NCBI GenBank assembly: GCA_963741405.1
Contig: CAVUHX010000038.1
Location: forward strand, 62,001-126,000
Direction of reading: 5' to 3'
Length of the DNA stretch: 64,000 bases
Source: Roseiarcus sp963741405
GTDB lineage: Bacteria; Pseudomonadota; Alphaproteobacteria; Rhizobiales; Beijerinckiaceae
How positions within the stretch are numbered: the stretch's first letter is position 1; every line of letters begins with the position of its first letter. The position numbers were made by a program, and so were the translations under genes. This document shows positions 45,382 to 54,951 of the stretch, piece after piece. The notes under the pieces are model-generated. The model was not told where the DNA came from. It searched no databases and was given only the letters and a program-made list of their open reading frames with translations.

Positions 45382-46795
45382 GCAATTCTAAAAGAGGGTC
45401 GGGATGATTTTTTCGCTGGGGGATTCCCAAATCAGCGGAAACATGATTCACGCTGGGGATGGAGATCTTGGCGTCGCTTTTGTCTGGCCTGAAGGCGGTT
45501 TGCAAGGCGTTTCCGGACCCTCGCAAGGGGCGGAGCGGCAATATTGCGATGGCGGATTTCGGTCTGTCGGCCTTCGCGATGTTTTTCATGCAGAGCGCGT
45601 CTTTTCTGTCCTTTCAGCGTAGGCTGGAGAAAGGTCAGGGACGGTCGAACTGCCAAACCCTTTTTGGCATCGAGAAGATCCCTTCCGACAATTATATCAG
45701 GGACATGCTCGACGGCGCGGATCCTGCTCTTCTTTCGCCCTGCTTCGAGGACACGGAGCGTCTGCTGCTCGAACCGGCGATGCGCGAGGCTTTCGGCCGG
45801 CTGGGCGGCCGAGCGCTCGTGGCCCTCGACGGGACCGAGTATTTTTGCAGCCAGAGGATCGCCTGCCCGCATTGCCAGACGCGCAAGCGCAGCAACGGCA
45901 AGGTCGAAAGCTATCATTCCATGCTGTGCGCGACGGTTGTCGCGCCGGGACATTCCAAGGTGGTCCCGCTCGCGCCGGAGTTCATCGTCAAACAGGACGG
46001 CGCCGAGAAGCAGGACTGCGAGCGCAACGCGGTCAAACGCTGGCTCATGCAGCACGGCGCGCGCCTGAAGCCCCTGCGACCGGTGTATCTGGGCGACGAT
46101 CTGTTCGCCTGCCAGAGCGTGGTCGAGAGGCTCGCGGACAACGGCGACGATTTCATCTTCACCTGCAAGGAGACCTCGCACAAGGCGCTCTACGACTTCA
46201 TCGATGGAGCCGAACTCACGCGTCATGAGGTCCAAGTCCGCAAAGGCAAGACGCGCCAGACGCATCGCTACCGGTTCGTCGAGAAGGTTCCGCTGCGCGA
46301 CGGCAAGGACGCCGTGCTGGTCAACTGGATCGGCTTCGACAGCCTCAACGCCAAGGGCGCAGTCACATACAAGATGGCCTTCGTTACCTCGCTGCCGGTC
46401 GCCAAGAGCAACGTCGCCGAGATCGCCGCTTGCGGCCGCGCAAGGTGGAAGATCGAGAACGAAGGCTTCAACGTCCTGAAAAACAACGGCTACGAGCTTG
46501 AACACAATTTCGGGCACGGCGAGACCAATCTGGCCATGACGCTCGCCGCGCTCAACTTGCTCGCCTTCGCCTGGCATACGGTTCTCGACCTTCTCGAACC
46601 GCCCTGGCGAAAAGCGAGAGAGGCGGCGGAAAAGCGAACGAGCTTCTTTGCTCATCTTGCAACCCTGACCACCCTGGCGGTCTTCCCCGCCTGGTCCGAT
46701 CTCCTCGAAGCCCTCGCCACCTTCATAATCCCACCCAACCTCCTCACAACCCAAAAAATCGAATAGGACCCTCGCCACGGCCGACTTTTAGAATT
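45382..46795 (+). mobile_element. DDE insertion sequence, intact copy
   Basis: About 1,414 bp between the 13-base inverted repeats GCAATTCTAAAAG (45382-45394) and CTTTTAGAATTGC (46783-46795). It carries one full-length transposase gene. No target duplication is visible because both flanks are broken genes or another copy. A second copy lies 15 bases to the right. Confidence 0.8.
45459..46766 (+). CDS. DDE transposase (ISNCY/IS4-like)
   Basis: A 435-residue transposase. Notable blocks are IPSDNYIRDMLDGADP, the catalytic-region DGTEYFCSQRIACPHCQTRKRSNGKVESYHSML (first Asp plus a zinc-like CxxC), YLGDDLFACQSVVERLADNGDDFIFTCKE (second Asp) and RARWKIENEGFNVLKNNGYELEHNFGHG (Glu). The set resembles unclassified (ISNCY) and IS4-type DDE elements; I cannot fix the family. 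The frame is complete and the copy may be active. Confidence 0.82.
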   Translation: MEILASLLSGLKAVCKAFPDPRKGRSGNIAMADFGLSAFAMFFMQSASFLSFQRRLEKGQGRSNCQTLFGIEKIPSDNYIRDMLDGADPALLSPCFEDTERLLLEPAMREAFGRLGGRALVALDGTEYFCSQRIACPHCQTRKRSNGKVESYHSMLCATVVAPGHSKVVPLAPEFIVKQDGAEKQDCERNAVKRWLMQHGARLKPLRPVYLGDDLFACQSVVERLADNGDDFIFTCKETSHKALYDFIDGAELTRHEVQVRKGKTRQTHRYRFVEKVPLRDGKDAVLVNWIGFDSLNAKGAVTYKMAFVTSLPVAKSNVAEIAACGRARWKIENEGFNVLKNNGYELEHNFGHGETNLAMTLAALNLLAFAWHTVLDLLEPPWRKAREAAEKRTSFFAHLATLTTLAVFPAWSDLLEALATFIIPPNLLTTQKIE

Positions 46796-46810
46796 GCCGG
46801 TGGCCTGGCA

Positions 46811-48199
46811 GCAATTCTAAAAGTATGGAATTTTCAGGATTCGCGAATCAGCAAAAATCTGATTCACGGTTGGGATGCAGCTTTTGCCCTCCCTTCTGTC
46901 CGAGTTGAAGTCCGTATGCGCGACTTTTCCTGACACGCGAAAAGGGCGTGGCAGCAACATTGAGATCGCCGACTTCGGCCTCTCGGCTTTCGCGATGTTT
47001 TTCATGCAGGGCGCGTCGTTTCTCCGTTTTCAGCGCGCGCTGGAGAAGGGCCATGGCCGCTCCAACTGCCGGACGCTGTATCCCTTCGGACAATTATATC
47101 CGCGATCGACTGGACGAGGCCGACCCCGCGCTTTTGCAGCCTTGTTTCGAGCGCATGGAAACGCTGCTGACCGAGCCCCCGATCCGACAGGCCTTCAGTC
47201 GGTTGGACGGCAGAACCTTGGTCGCATGGTATGGAACCGAGTATTTCTGCTCGCAAAAGCTCGGCTGTCCGAACTGTCTCACCCGCAAGCGGTCCAACGG
47301 CAGGACCGAGAGCTATCATAGCCTGTTGTCCGCGACGGTCGTGGCGCCCGGCCATTCCAAGGTCGTGCCCTTGATGCCGGAATTCATCGCGACCCGAGAC
47401 GGCGCCGAGAAACAGGACTGCGAGCGTAATGCCGTCAAGCGCTGGTTCGGCAAGCATGGCGCGCGGCTCGCCCCGCTGCGGCCGATTTATCTGGGCGACG
47501 ATTTGTTCGCCTGCCATCCCGTCGCCAAGATGGTCACGGACGCCGGCGATGATTTCATCTTCACAGCCAAGGAAACCTCGCACAAGGCGCTCTACGACTT
47601 CATCGCCGGGGCCGAGCTTTCGAGCCACGAGGAGAAAGCGCGCCGCCGCACCCCGAAAGAGACGTTCCGTTATCGCTGGATCGAGGCGGTTCCGATCCGC
47701 GAGGCCAAGGACGCCATCCTCGTCAACCGGATCGGCTTCGAGATCGTCGACGCCAAGGGAAAGATCAAATATTCCATGGCCTGGGTGACCAGCCTTCCCG
47801 TTTCCAAGGCCAACGTCGCCGAAATCGTCGCCTGTGGCCGCGCGAGATGGAAAATCGAGAACGAAAGCTTCAACGTCATGAAAAACCACGGCTACGAACT
47901 CGAACACAACTTCGGGCACGACCAAAAATTTCTCGCCATGACGCTCGCCGCCCTCAATCTGCTCGCCTTCACCTGGCATACCGTGCTCGAATTGCTGGAC
48001 CCGCCCTGGCAAGCCGCCCGCCAAGCCGCTGCAAAGCGAACCAGCTTCTTCGCCCACATCCTCGCACTGACCGCCTACGTCGTCTTTCCCTCTTGGCCCG
48101 TCCTGCTCGAAGCCCTGACCAATTTCGCCATCCCCCCAGAACTCACACATATCCGAGGTGGCTCATGAATGGACCCCAATTCGCTAGTTTTAGAATTGC
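46811..48199 (+). mobile_element. DDE insertion sequence, damaged copy
   Basis: About 1,389 bp between GCAATTCTAAAAG (46811-46823) and an altered right repeat (AGTTTTAGAATTGC, ending 48199). It is the same element type as the copy at 45382 but with clear sequence divergence, so the two did not arise by very recent tandem duplication. It directly truncates the WD40 gene on its right. Confidence 0.78.
46875..48168 (+). pseudogene. DDE transposase with internal deletion
   Basis: The start frame matches the intact copy (LPSLLSELKSVCATFPDTRKGRGSN) to SNCRTL. Then 14 bases are missing relative to the intact copy near 47080, and the remainder (IPSDNYIRDRLDEADPALL to the end) is in another frame. 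All three catalytic blocks survive in the second frame. The gene cannot make a full protein, though the element could be moved by the intact copy's transposase. Confidence 0.82.
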
Positions 48200-50029
48200 T
48201 GCCTGATCCCAGCCGCGATTGAGGTGCCAGCCGATCAGGTCCTCGCCGCCGGCGGAGGCCATGTAGTAGCCGCTCGGCGTCCAGGCGACCCACTTGCGCG
48301 ATTGCGGCTCGACGAACAAGGCGAGTAGTTCTCCGCCGTCTTTTTCTCCGCCGTCTTTCCAGCGCAGCCAGCGGATTGTGCCGTCGTCGTAGGCGACGGC
48401 GAGGATTTCGCCGTCGGCCGAGAAATCGACGCCCCACGCGATGCCTGGGCCCGCGCGGCTCCAGCGCTCCTTGCCCTTCGCGTCATAGGCGCGGACGAGA
48501 AACTCGGTCGCGAGCGCGAAGCCGGACGCATCGGCGCGGACTGCCAAGGCGCGGGACTTCTCTTCTTCTTCGAGCGCAAGTTTCGCGCCATTGAACTTCG
48601 GCGCAAAGTTGTCGGGCCAATCGGTCACCGGAAGGCCGTCGACTTTGGCCGGCGCGAAGCCGGATGGAGGACTCGGCAAATCCTTGATCGACGCGGCGGC
48701 AAGATCGAAGACGACCGGGTTCTGCCGTCCGCGGCCAAGCCCGAATCGGACCGAGGATGCGTCCGGGGAGACAGCAAACGCCATTCCCACTTTGCCTCCC
48801 ATGTCCGCCGTGCGCGGCCCCTGAAGTATGCTCACGACGCCTTGCGGGGAAAGAAGTCTAAAAGAGGGGTCGGCGGCGCCGAAAACGAACCCGTCGCCGC
48901 AGGGCTGTCCGTCGGTGATTGTTTTGTTACTCACCGTCATATCCGCGCCCTGGCGCCGCCCGGTCGCGTCGAATCGGCGCACGAAGGTACGCCATTCGCC
49001 GTTGACATCCGCCAGTGCTCGCCCGCCTGCGACGAGCGTCGCGCCATCGCGCGACCAGGCGACAACCGCGAGGTCGCCTTTGGTCAGATCACTCGTCTGC
49101 GCCTTGGCGACCGGCTTCAACGTCCTCGCGTCGAGGATCGACACTGGCGTCCCATCGTTATAGCCGACCGCGACGTGGCGCCCGGAGGGGTCGATCGTGA
49201 CGCCGAAAGGTGTCTTGCCGTCGGGCGCCCGGTCCTTGACTGTCATCTTCCGGTCGGGCCCGTAGCGACGCAAGAGGCCGTCGAAGCTTGAGGTTATCAG
49301 TCCGCCGTCCGGCGCGAAGGCGAGGCCATAAACACCATCGCCATAATCGCGATCCACGAGCAACTCCGCGCCGGTCGCGACGTTAGCACGCGCAAGCCGT
49401 TGTTCCGGGCGAGTCCGACTGCGACGCGCCGCGCGTCGGCGGAGAAAGCGATACTGGTAATGACATTTTCGAATGCGCCGAAGCGCCGGATCGCTTGGGT
49501 CGACAGGTCAGCGATCGTGAGGCTCGTCGCCACGGCCGCATCCCATCCGCCGGCGGCAAGCCAGCGCCCGTCCGGCGACAGCGCCGTCGCGAAGACCTTG
49601 CCTCCGTTTCCCTCGGCAATCGGCAGTCGCACGATCCGCTGAAGCTTGCCGTCCGGCAGAGACCAGAGTCGGACCGTCTTGTCGTCAGACCCCGTCGCGA
49701 GCAAATGGCAGGCATCGTCGACGCCGATGCGCCGAATTTGCCCAGTGTGCATGCCGGTCTCGATGCGCAGGAACGGTCGTTGGTCGGGGCAGGCCCTGAT
49801 CGCCCAATCCAGCGCGCCGCTCGCGGTGCCGTCGATCGTAGCAGCCGGCGTCGGTCAGCCGCTGTTGCAGCGTCCTGATCGCGTCCACGCTCATTTGCGC
49901 CGGGTCGAGGCCCGCCGTAAGGGCCGGCGCGAAGCCCACAAAGACCAGCAGGGTCCATGCGGCAACAGCCGCAACACTCCGCCGCAAAGCGGTTTTCTGC
50001 GCAACATCGCCACGTCTCCGCGGAGCCAT
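48200..50029 (-). pseudogene. WD40-repeat protein with exported N-terminus, 3' truncated and frameshifted
   Basis: A hydrophobic leader (AAVAAWTLLVFVGFAPALTAG) is followed by a peptidoglycan-binding-like block (SVDAIRTLQQRLTDAGCY) and then WD40 repeats (HLLATGSDDKTVRLWSLPDG, TALSPDGRWLAAGGWD, LAFAPDGGLITSSFDGLLRRYG, WTPSGYYMASAGGEDLIGW). The frame breaks near 49840 (several bases lost before IDGTASG) and near 49383 (one base). The protein ends abruptly at NRGWDQAA where the damaged IS begins. Related Rhizobiales proteins continue with a conserved tail. It is a dead gene, probably inactivated by the insertion. Confidence 0.78.
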
Positions 50030-50070
50030 AGCTCGCCGCGTCCGGGCAGCGCCCGACAATTCACAGCATA

Positions 50071-51214
50071 TACCCTGACTCATTGAGAGAGCGGGGCAAG
50101 GGGGGTTGCCGTGGATCAAAATCCAGATTCTTGTTTGGTTGATGATTCGCGGGGGTTACCTTTCTGCTGACGACCGGGCCGATCTGATCGCGTTGGCGCG
50201 AGACGGTTCGGCGGCGCATCGTCTGGCGCGGCGGGCGAACGCGTTGGTCCTTCTCGACGACGGCTGGAGCTGTGAGCGTGTCGCCGCAGCGCTGTTCGTC
50301 GATGACGAAACCGTCCGGCGCTGGCATCAGCTGTTCCTGGAGGACGGGCTCGAGGGATTGACGCGCTTTGACGGCGGCGGCTCCTGCCCGCGCCTGGCGG
50401 AAGATCAAGAAGCGAAGTTGCAGTCGTGGATCGCTGCGACCTTGCCGCGTTCGACACGCGACGTCGGCGCGTATATCGAGAGGGAATTCGGCGTCGTTTA
50501 TGAGAGCCGTTCTGGGCTGGTGGCGATGCTGCATCGGCTCGGGCTCGAATACCACAAGCCCGAGACGATCGGACGCAAGCTCGACCCGGAAAAACAGCAG
50601 GCGTTCATCGAAACCTACGAGAACGTGCTGAATTCGCTGGGGCCGGACGAGGCTGTGCTGTTCGTGGACGCCGTGCATCCGACCCATGCGGCGCGCCCCG
50701 TCGGCTGTTGGGCGCCGGCGAAGGAGCATCTGGCGATCGAGCAGACCAGCGGACGCCAGCGCCTGAACATTCACGGGGCCATCGATCTCGAAACCGGCAA
50801 GACGGCGATGATCGACGTCGAAACCGTCGACGCCGCCTCAACCATCCGGCTGCTGCAAGCGATCGAGGCGATGTATCCACTGCTGGCGCTGATCCACGTG
50901 TTTCTGGACAATGCGCGCTATCATCATGCCGCTCTTGTGCGAGAGTGGCTGGCGCAGCCCGGCAGACGCATCAAGCTGCATTTCATCCCCGCCTACTGCC
51001 CGCATCTGAACCCGATCGAGCGGTTGTGGGGCGTGATGCACAAGTCTCTGACCCACAACAGGACCTATCCCACATATCGTGAATTCGCCGACGCGATGCT
51101 CCACTTCCTGCGCGCCGAAGTCCCCAGTCGATGGGGAGAAATCGCCGATTCGATCACAGATAATTTCCGCATAATCCGCCCCGACAATTTTCGCATCTTG
51201 GCGTGAGCGGAGTA
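50071..51214 (+). mobile_element. IS630-family insertion sequence, copy 2 (different type)
   Basis: About 1,144 bp flanked by TA at 50069-50070 and 51215-51216. The ends are partly matched (taccctgactca; right end reads tactccgctcacg in reverse complement). It is inserted about 40 bases upstream of the WD40 gene start. Its transposase is unrelated in detail to that of the first IS630, so these are two IS630 subtypes. Confidence 0.75.
50142..51206 (+). CDS. IS630-family transposase
   Basis: A 354-residue transposase, apparently intact. The N-terminal HTH covers HRLARRANALVLLDDGWSCERVAAALFVDDETVRRWHQ. The DDE domain has LFVDAVHPTH (first Asp), HVFLDNARYHHA (second Asp) and YCPHLNPIERLWGVMHK (Glu), the classic IS630/Tc1 pattern. 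The ATG at 50142 starts the MIRGGYLSADDRADL region; an upstream TTG would add 12 residues. As the frame is complete, the element may be mobile. Confidence 0.88.
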   Translation: MIRGGYLSADDRADLIALARDGSAAHRLARRANALVLLDDGWSCERVAAALFVDDETVRRWHQLFLEDGLEGLTRFDGGGSCPRLAEDQEAKLQSWIAATLPRSTRDVGAYIEREFGVVYESRSGLVAMLHRLGLEYHKPETIGRKLDPEKQQAFIETYENVLNSLGPDEAVLFVDAVHPTHAARPVGCWAPAKEHLAIEQTSGRQRLNIHGAIDLETGKTAMIDVETVDAASTIRLLQAIEAMYPLLALIHVFLDNARYHHAALVREWLAQPGRRIKLHFIPAYCPHLNPIERLWGVMHKSLTHNRTYPTYREFADAMLHFLRAEVPSRWGEIADSITDNFRIIRPDNFRILA

Positions 51215-51297
51215 TAGCATCCAATCGCAGGAGAACGACTGCAACTCTTTGTCGTCTAAGGCGAGTGCGGATACGCCCCCCGTTGACGGTGCGGCGA

Positions 51298-51876
51298 TTA
51301 CCCGCCCAGCGGCGCCGTCGGCTCGCCATTGGCCGCGCGCCGGCGGGCGACGATCCGCGCCGCGATCTGGGCGACGCCAGGCGTTCGGCCCATCAGCGCC
51401 CCCGCTCTCCGGCGCGCCCGGCGAAAAATCGCCTCCGCCGCGTGCTTGTAGGGCGCGACCATGCGGTCGGCATAGTGGTGAAAGGCCATCACCTTCGCGT
51501 AGCTTCGGGCGAACCACGGCATGGTCATCAGCTTGTGCTGGGTCAGATCGAAAATCGCCGGAAGGACGGCGATGGCGAGCATCTTGAGCACGATCCAGGC
51601 GATCGCGCCGATAAACACATAACCCATGGCGATTGCGACAGTCGCCACGACCAGCAGCGGCTCGACGATCAGGAACGGCACAAGAAAGATCAGCAGCACC
51701 AGCGGCGCCGGAAGGCGGTCGGTCAGGGTGGCGAAGGCCTGCTTGAACCGGGTCCATGGTATAAGATCGACGATCGCCCGAGTAACCGCGATCAACAGGT
51801 CCCACGCCCAGGCTGCCGTCAGAAACGCCATCGCGAGCGCCAGAAGAGCGCCCCGCCTCAGTTTATGATGCTTCAT
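51298..51876 (-). CDS. Small inner-membrane protein of unknown function
   Basis: A 192-residue protein with three to four hydrophobic stretches: LLALAMAFLTAAWAWDLLIAV, LVLLIFLVPFLIVEPLLVVATVAIAMGYVFIGAIAWIVLKML and a short one. It then has a basic cytoplasmic C-terminus (FRRARRRAGAL). No family motif is recognised. A Pro-rich PAPLVLLIFLVPFLIVEP hairpin is notable. It lies between the IS630 and pal and faces away from pal. In other alphaproteobacteria tolB would be expected next to pal, not this gene. Confidence 0.65.
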   Translation of the reverse strand: MKHHKLRRGALLALAMAFLTAAWAWDLLIAVTRAIVDLIPWTRFKQAFATLTDRLPAPLVLLIFLVPFLIVEPLLVVATVAIAMGYVFIGAIAWIVLKMLAIAVLPAIFDLTQHKLMTMPWFARSYAKVMAFHHYADRMVAPYKHAAEAIFRRARRRAGALMGRTPGVAQIAARIVARRRAANGEPTAPLGG

Positions 51877-52114
51877 GTCTCTAAAAATTCCGGCGGATTC
51901 TGAGGCGATTCAACATTCACGGGCTCGTGACCATGCCCTCCGACTGCGGCAGGCGCAAGACGTCTGGCGCCGCAATATGGCCATCAATGGACGATTAACC
52001 GTGGCTGCGCCTGCCCGCGCAAGCGTAAACAATAGGGCCGGCGAGATTGCCGGAACTTTGCCTTAACGCTTCGTCGCCTAGTCAGGGTCGGGCGTACGGC
52101 GTCAGGAGCGTTCG
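51877..52114. other. Divergent promoter region upstream of pal
   Basis: No gene. It separates the leftward membrane-protein gene from pal. It contains TTAACCG and TTAACG motifs at about 51993 and 52063, which could be CtrA-type half sites; no full consensus is present. Confidence 0.3.
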
Positions 52115-52624
52115 ATGATCGCGGCGAAATCCCGGGCTACTTTGGCATTGGCGACCGCGCTGGCGCTGGGTCTGGCGTTGAGCGCATGCGCCCGCCATAA
52201 CGCCGAAAGCGATCTTGCCGCAGGCGCAGGCGCCGGGTATGCCGCCGCAGGGCCGGGCAGCGTGCAGGAGTTCAACCAGACTGTCGGCGACCGTGTGTTC
52301 TTCGACACTGATCAGACTGACCTCTCGTCGGCCGCCCAGGCGACGCTGGACAAGCAGGCAACCTGGTTGAACCACTACAACCGCTATTCCTTCACCATCG
52401 AGGGCCATGCCGACGAGCGCGGAACGCGCGAGTACAATTTCGCCCTCGGCGCGCGCCGCGCGCAGGCCGTCCATGACTACCTCGTCGCCAAGGGCGTGTC
52501 TCCGACGCGGATGAAGACGATCAGCTACGGCAAGGAGCGGCCGGTCGCGGTCTGCGACGATATTTCGTGCTGGTCGCAGAATCGCCGCGCCGTCACTGTA
52601 TTGAACGGCGCGCCGACCAGCTGA
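52115..52624 (+). CDS. pal: Peptidoglycan-associated lipoprotein Pal
   Basis: A 169-residue outer-membrane lipoprotein. The signal peptide ends in a lipobox LSAC. The OmpA-C domain follows with the peptidoglycan-binding core FTIEGHADERGTREYNFALGARRAQAVHDYL. Pal anchors the outer membrane to peptidoglycan and works with TolB and TolQRA in envelope constriction. AGGAG lies seven bases upstream of the ATG. The next genes are cpoB and tilS as in other alphaproteobacteria, but tolQRAB is not upstream; instead there is a membrane protein and an insertion sequence. Confidence 0.95.
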   Translation: MIAAKSRATLALATALALGLALSACARHNAESDLAAGAGAGYAAAGPGSVQEFNQTVGDRVFFDTDQTDLSSAAQATLDKQATWLNHYNRYSFTIEGHADERGTREYNFALGARRAQAVHDYLVAKGVSPTRMKTISYGKERPVAVCDDISCWSQNRRAVTVLNGAPTS

Positions 52625-52741
52625 AATTCTCAGGCTGGCCGGACCGAAGTTCGACAAACGTGGGCGTGATCGTGGCCGGGAATGATCGGCCCGGGTGCCA
52701 AAGAAGCAGGGAAGTCGAGTGAACCTCTGGCTGGGCCGCTG

Positions 52742-53803
52742 ATGAAGGTTTTTGAAGCGTTCGAGTTTTCCGCCTGCCCGGAAAGGTCGTCACCCACTCG
52801 ACGCTCGCGCCCGACGCTCGCAGCGCTTGCCGTCCTCGCGCTTGCCGTTCCGGCGCACGCCCAGGGCTTCGACCTGTTTCACCGACAGCCCGCGCAGACC
52901 GCGCCGCTGGCCGACGTCCCCGGCGCCGCCGCGGCGGACGAGAACGAGGCGGCTGCGCTGGTCATGCGCGTCAACCGGCTCGAAGAGGAGCTGCGCCAGG
53001 CGAACGGCCGCATCGAGCAGCTGGAGAACGCCAACCATCGCATCGAGGACCAATTCCAGAAATTCCGCCAGGACGTCGAATACCGCTTCGGCGAGCGATC
53101 CGGCGAGGCGCCGGCGTCTCTCCCGCCTTCGGTCGCCTCTGCGCCCGTCGTCATCACGCCTCCCCCCGCCGCGGCGCCACCTGTGACGGTGATCGAAGCG
53201 CCCGTCACGGTGAGGCCGAGAAAGTCGGACGCCTTCGACCCCAATGCCGAGCCGAATGCGCCGGGCGCGCCGCAGCCGCTCGGAGCCACCGCGCCTAGCG
53301 CGCCGCTTGTCCGCCAGGTCGCCCCGGCCGGTCCGCCGCTGGAACTCGGCAAGGGCCAGACGCCGCCGACCCCGCTCCCGACCGGGCCGATGATCGTCGG
53401 CTCCGGCGTCGCGATGCTCGACGTTCCCCGGGAACAGTACAACACAGCGCTGCAGGCGTTTCAGACCGGCCAGTTCCAGCAGGCGGAAGACGGGTTCAAG
53501 GCGTTCATCACCGCCAACCCCGGCCATCGCCTCACGCCCGACGCGATCTTCTACATCGGCGAAACCTATTTCCAGCGGTCTCGCGCACGCGAGGCGGCCG
53601 AACAATATTTGAAGGTGACGACCGACTACAGCCGGTCGTCCCGCGCGCCCGAGAGCATGGTGCGACTCGGCCAGGCGCTGGCGGCGCTCGGCAATTCCGA
53701 GCAGGCCTGCTCCACCTTCGCCGAGTTCGGCAAGCGCTATCCGAACGCGACCGCATCGATGAAGAAGCTGGCCGAGCGCGAAATGGCCAAGGATCACTGT
53801 TGA
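52742..53803 (+). CDS. cpoB: Tol-Pal cell division coordinator CpoB (YbgF)
   Basis: A protein of about 353 residues. After a signal peptide (LAALAVLALAVPAHAQG) comes a coiled coil (VNRLEEELRQANGRIEQLENANHRIEDQFQKF), a Pro/Ala-rich linker, and C-terminal TPR repeats from about residue 230 (YNTALQAFQTGQFQQAEDGFKAFITANPGH, AIFYIGETYFQRSRAREAAEQYLKV). This is the CpoB/YbgF layout; it links peptidoglycan synthesis and Tol-Pal at the septum. The start is uncertain: an ATG at 52682 is also in frame, and neither has a strong ribosome site. The stop overlaps the tilS start. Confidence 0.9.
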   Translation: MKVFEAFEFSACPERSSPTRRSRPTLAALAVLALAVPAHAQGFDLFHRQPAQTAPLADVPGAAAADENEAAALVMRVNRLEEELRQANGRIEQLENANHRIEDQFQKFRQDVEYRFGERSGEAPASLPPSVASAPVVITPPPAAAPPVTVIEAPVTVRPRKSDAFDPNAEPNAPGAPQPLGATAPSAPLVRQVAPAGPPLELGKGQTPPTPLPTGPMIVGSGVAMLDVPREQYNTALQAFQTGQFQQAEDGFKAFITANPGHRLTPDAIFYIGETYFQRSRAREAAEQYLKVTTDYSRSSRAPESMVRLGQALAALGNSEQACSTFAEFGKRYPNATASMKKLAEREMAKDHC

Positions 53804-54861
53804 TCGCAGGGGGCGCAGACCCGCTGTCGCCGGCGCAGGTCGATGCGCTGCTTGCGCCGTATCTCGGTGTGAGGACTCTGCTGATCGCCGTCTCGGGCGG
53901 CCCCGATTCGACGGCGCTTCTCCTGATGGCCGCCGAATCGGCGGCGCGCCGCAATGCCCGCGTCTCCGCCGCGACCGTCGATCATCGCTTGCGGCCGGAG
54001 AGCGCCGCCGAGGCGGAGGCAGTCAGGGCGCTTTCAGCAAAGCTCGGGGTCCCGCACAAGACCCTCGCCTGGACGGGCGCCAAACCGTCGACCCGGCTGC
54101 AGGAGCGCGCCCGCGAGGCGCGCTACCGGCTGCTGATCGACCATGCGCGGGCAATCGGCGCGGGCGCGATCGCGACCGCCCATCACGCCAACGATCAGGC
54201 CGAGACCGTCCTGTTCCGCCTCATCCGCGGCTCTGGCGTTGCCGGCCTCGCCGGCATGGAGGCGGCGAGCGTGCGCGACGGGATGACGATCGCGCGTCCT
54301 CTGCTCGGCGTCGAAAAGAGCGCCCTCGTCGCCTTCTGTCGCTCCCGCGGCGCGGCCTTCACGGACGACCCCTCCAACGCGAACCCGCGTTTCGCCCGCC
54401 CGCGCCTGCGTTTGTTGCTCGACCGCCTCGGCAAGGAAGGCCTGACCGCGGAGGGGCTGGTCCGCCTCGCCCGCCGCGCGGCCGAGGCGGACGAAGCGCT
54501 GCTGCGCATGGCGGACGATGTCGAAGCGAGGCTGGGCGCCGAGGGGCCGATCGACGCAAGCGGGCTGTTCGCCGAACCGATTGCGATCGTCCAGCGGTTG
54601 TTGGCCCGGCGCATCGCCCGAGCCGGCGGGCGGGACGACGGCCGCATCGGCCTCGAGAAGATCGAAGCGCTCGCTCTGCGGCTGTGCGATGCGATCGAGA
54701 GCCGACGCCCGCTCGCCGCCAATGTCGGAGGCGCGCTTGTCCGGCTCAGCGCCAAGGGAAGTCTCAGCGTCGTGGCGGAACCGGCGAGGAGACGCGCGGC
54801 CGACGGCGGCCCGAGCCCGCCGTCCAAGCCCGGCGCCGAACTGGGTCGGCGGATCCGCTGA
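53800..54861 (+). CDS. tilS: tRNA(Ile)-lysidine synthase TilS
   Basis: A 353-residue N-type ATP pyrophosphatase. The PP-loop is VSGGPDSTAL at about residue 31, followed by ATVDHRLRPES and TAHHANDQAETVLFRLIRGSGVAGLAGM with the catalytic residues. It converts the wobble C of tRNA-Ile(CAU) to lysidine, which is essential for AUA decoding. The start is TTG at 53800 overlapping the cpoB stop. The pal-cpoB-tilS order is typical of Alphaproteobacteria, but ftsH, the usual next gene, is absent. The C-terminus is short and Arg/Pro-rich. Confidence 0.92.
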   Translation: MIAGGADPLSPAQVDALLAPYLGVRTLLIAVSGGPDSTALLLMAAESAARRNARVSAATVDHRLRPESAAEAEAVRALSAKLGVPHKTLAWTGAKPSTRLQERAREARYRLLIDHARAIGAGAIATAHHANDQAETVLFRLIRGSGVAGLAGMEAASVRDGMTIARPLLGVEKSALVAFCRSRGAAFTDDPSNANPRFARPRLRLLLDRLGKEGLTAEGLVRLARRAAEADEALLRMADDVEARLGAEGPIDASGLFAEPIAIVQRLLARRIARAGGRDDGRIGLEKIEALALRLCDAIESRRPLAANVGGALVRLSAKGSLSVVAEPARRRAADGGPSPPSKPGAELGRRIR

Positions 54862-54951
54862 GTTCGGCGCCGACCGGCAAAGGGCGGCGATTTCCCACCG
54901 ACGCTCAAACCGGCTATCTTTCCTTTCTCAAACGAAAACGGGGAGGCCATC

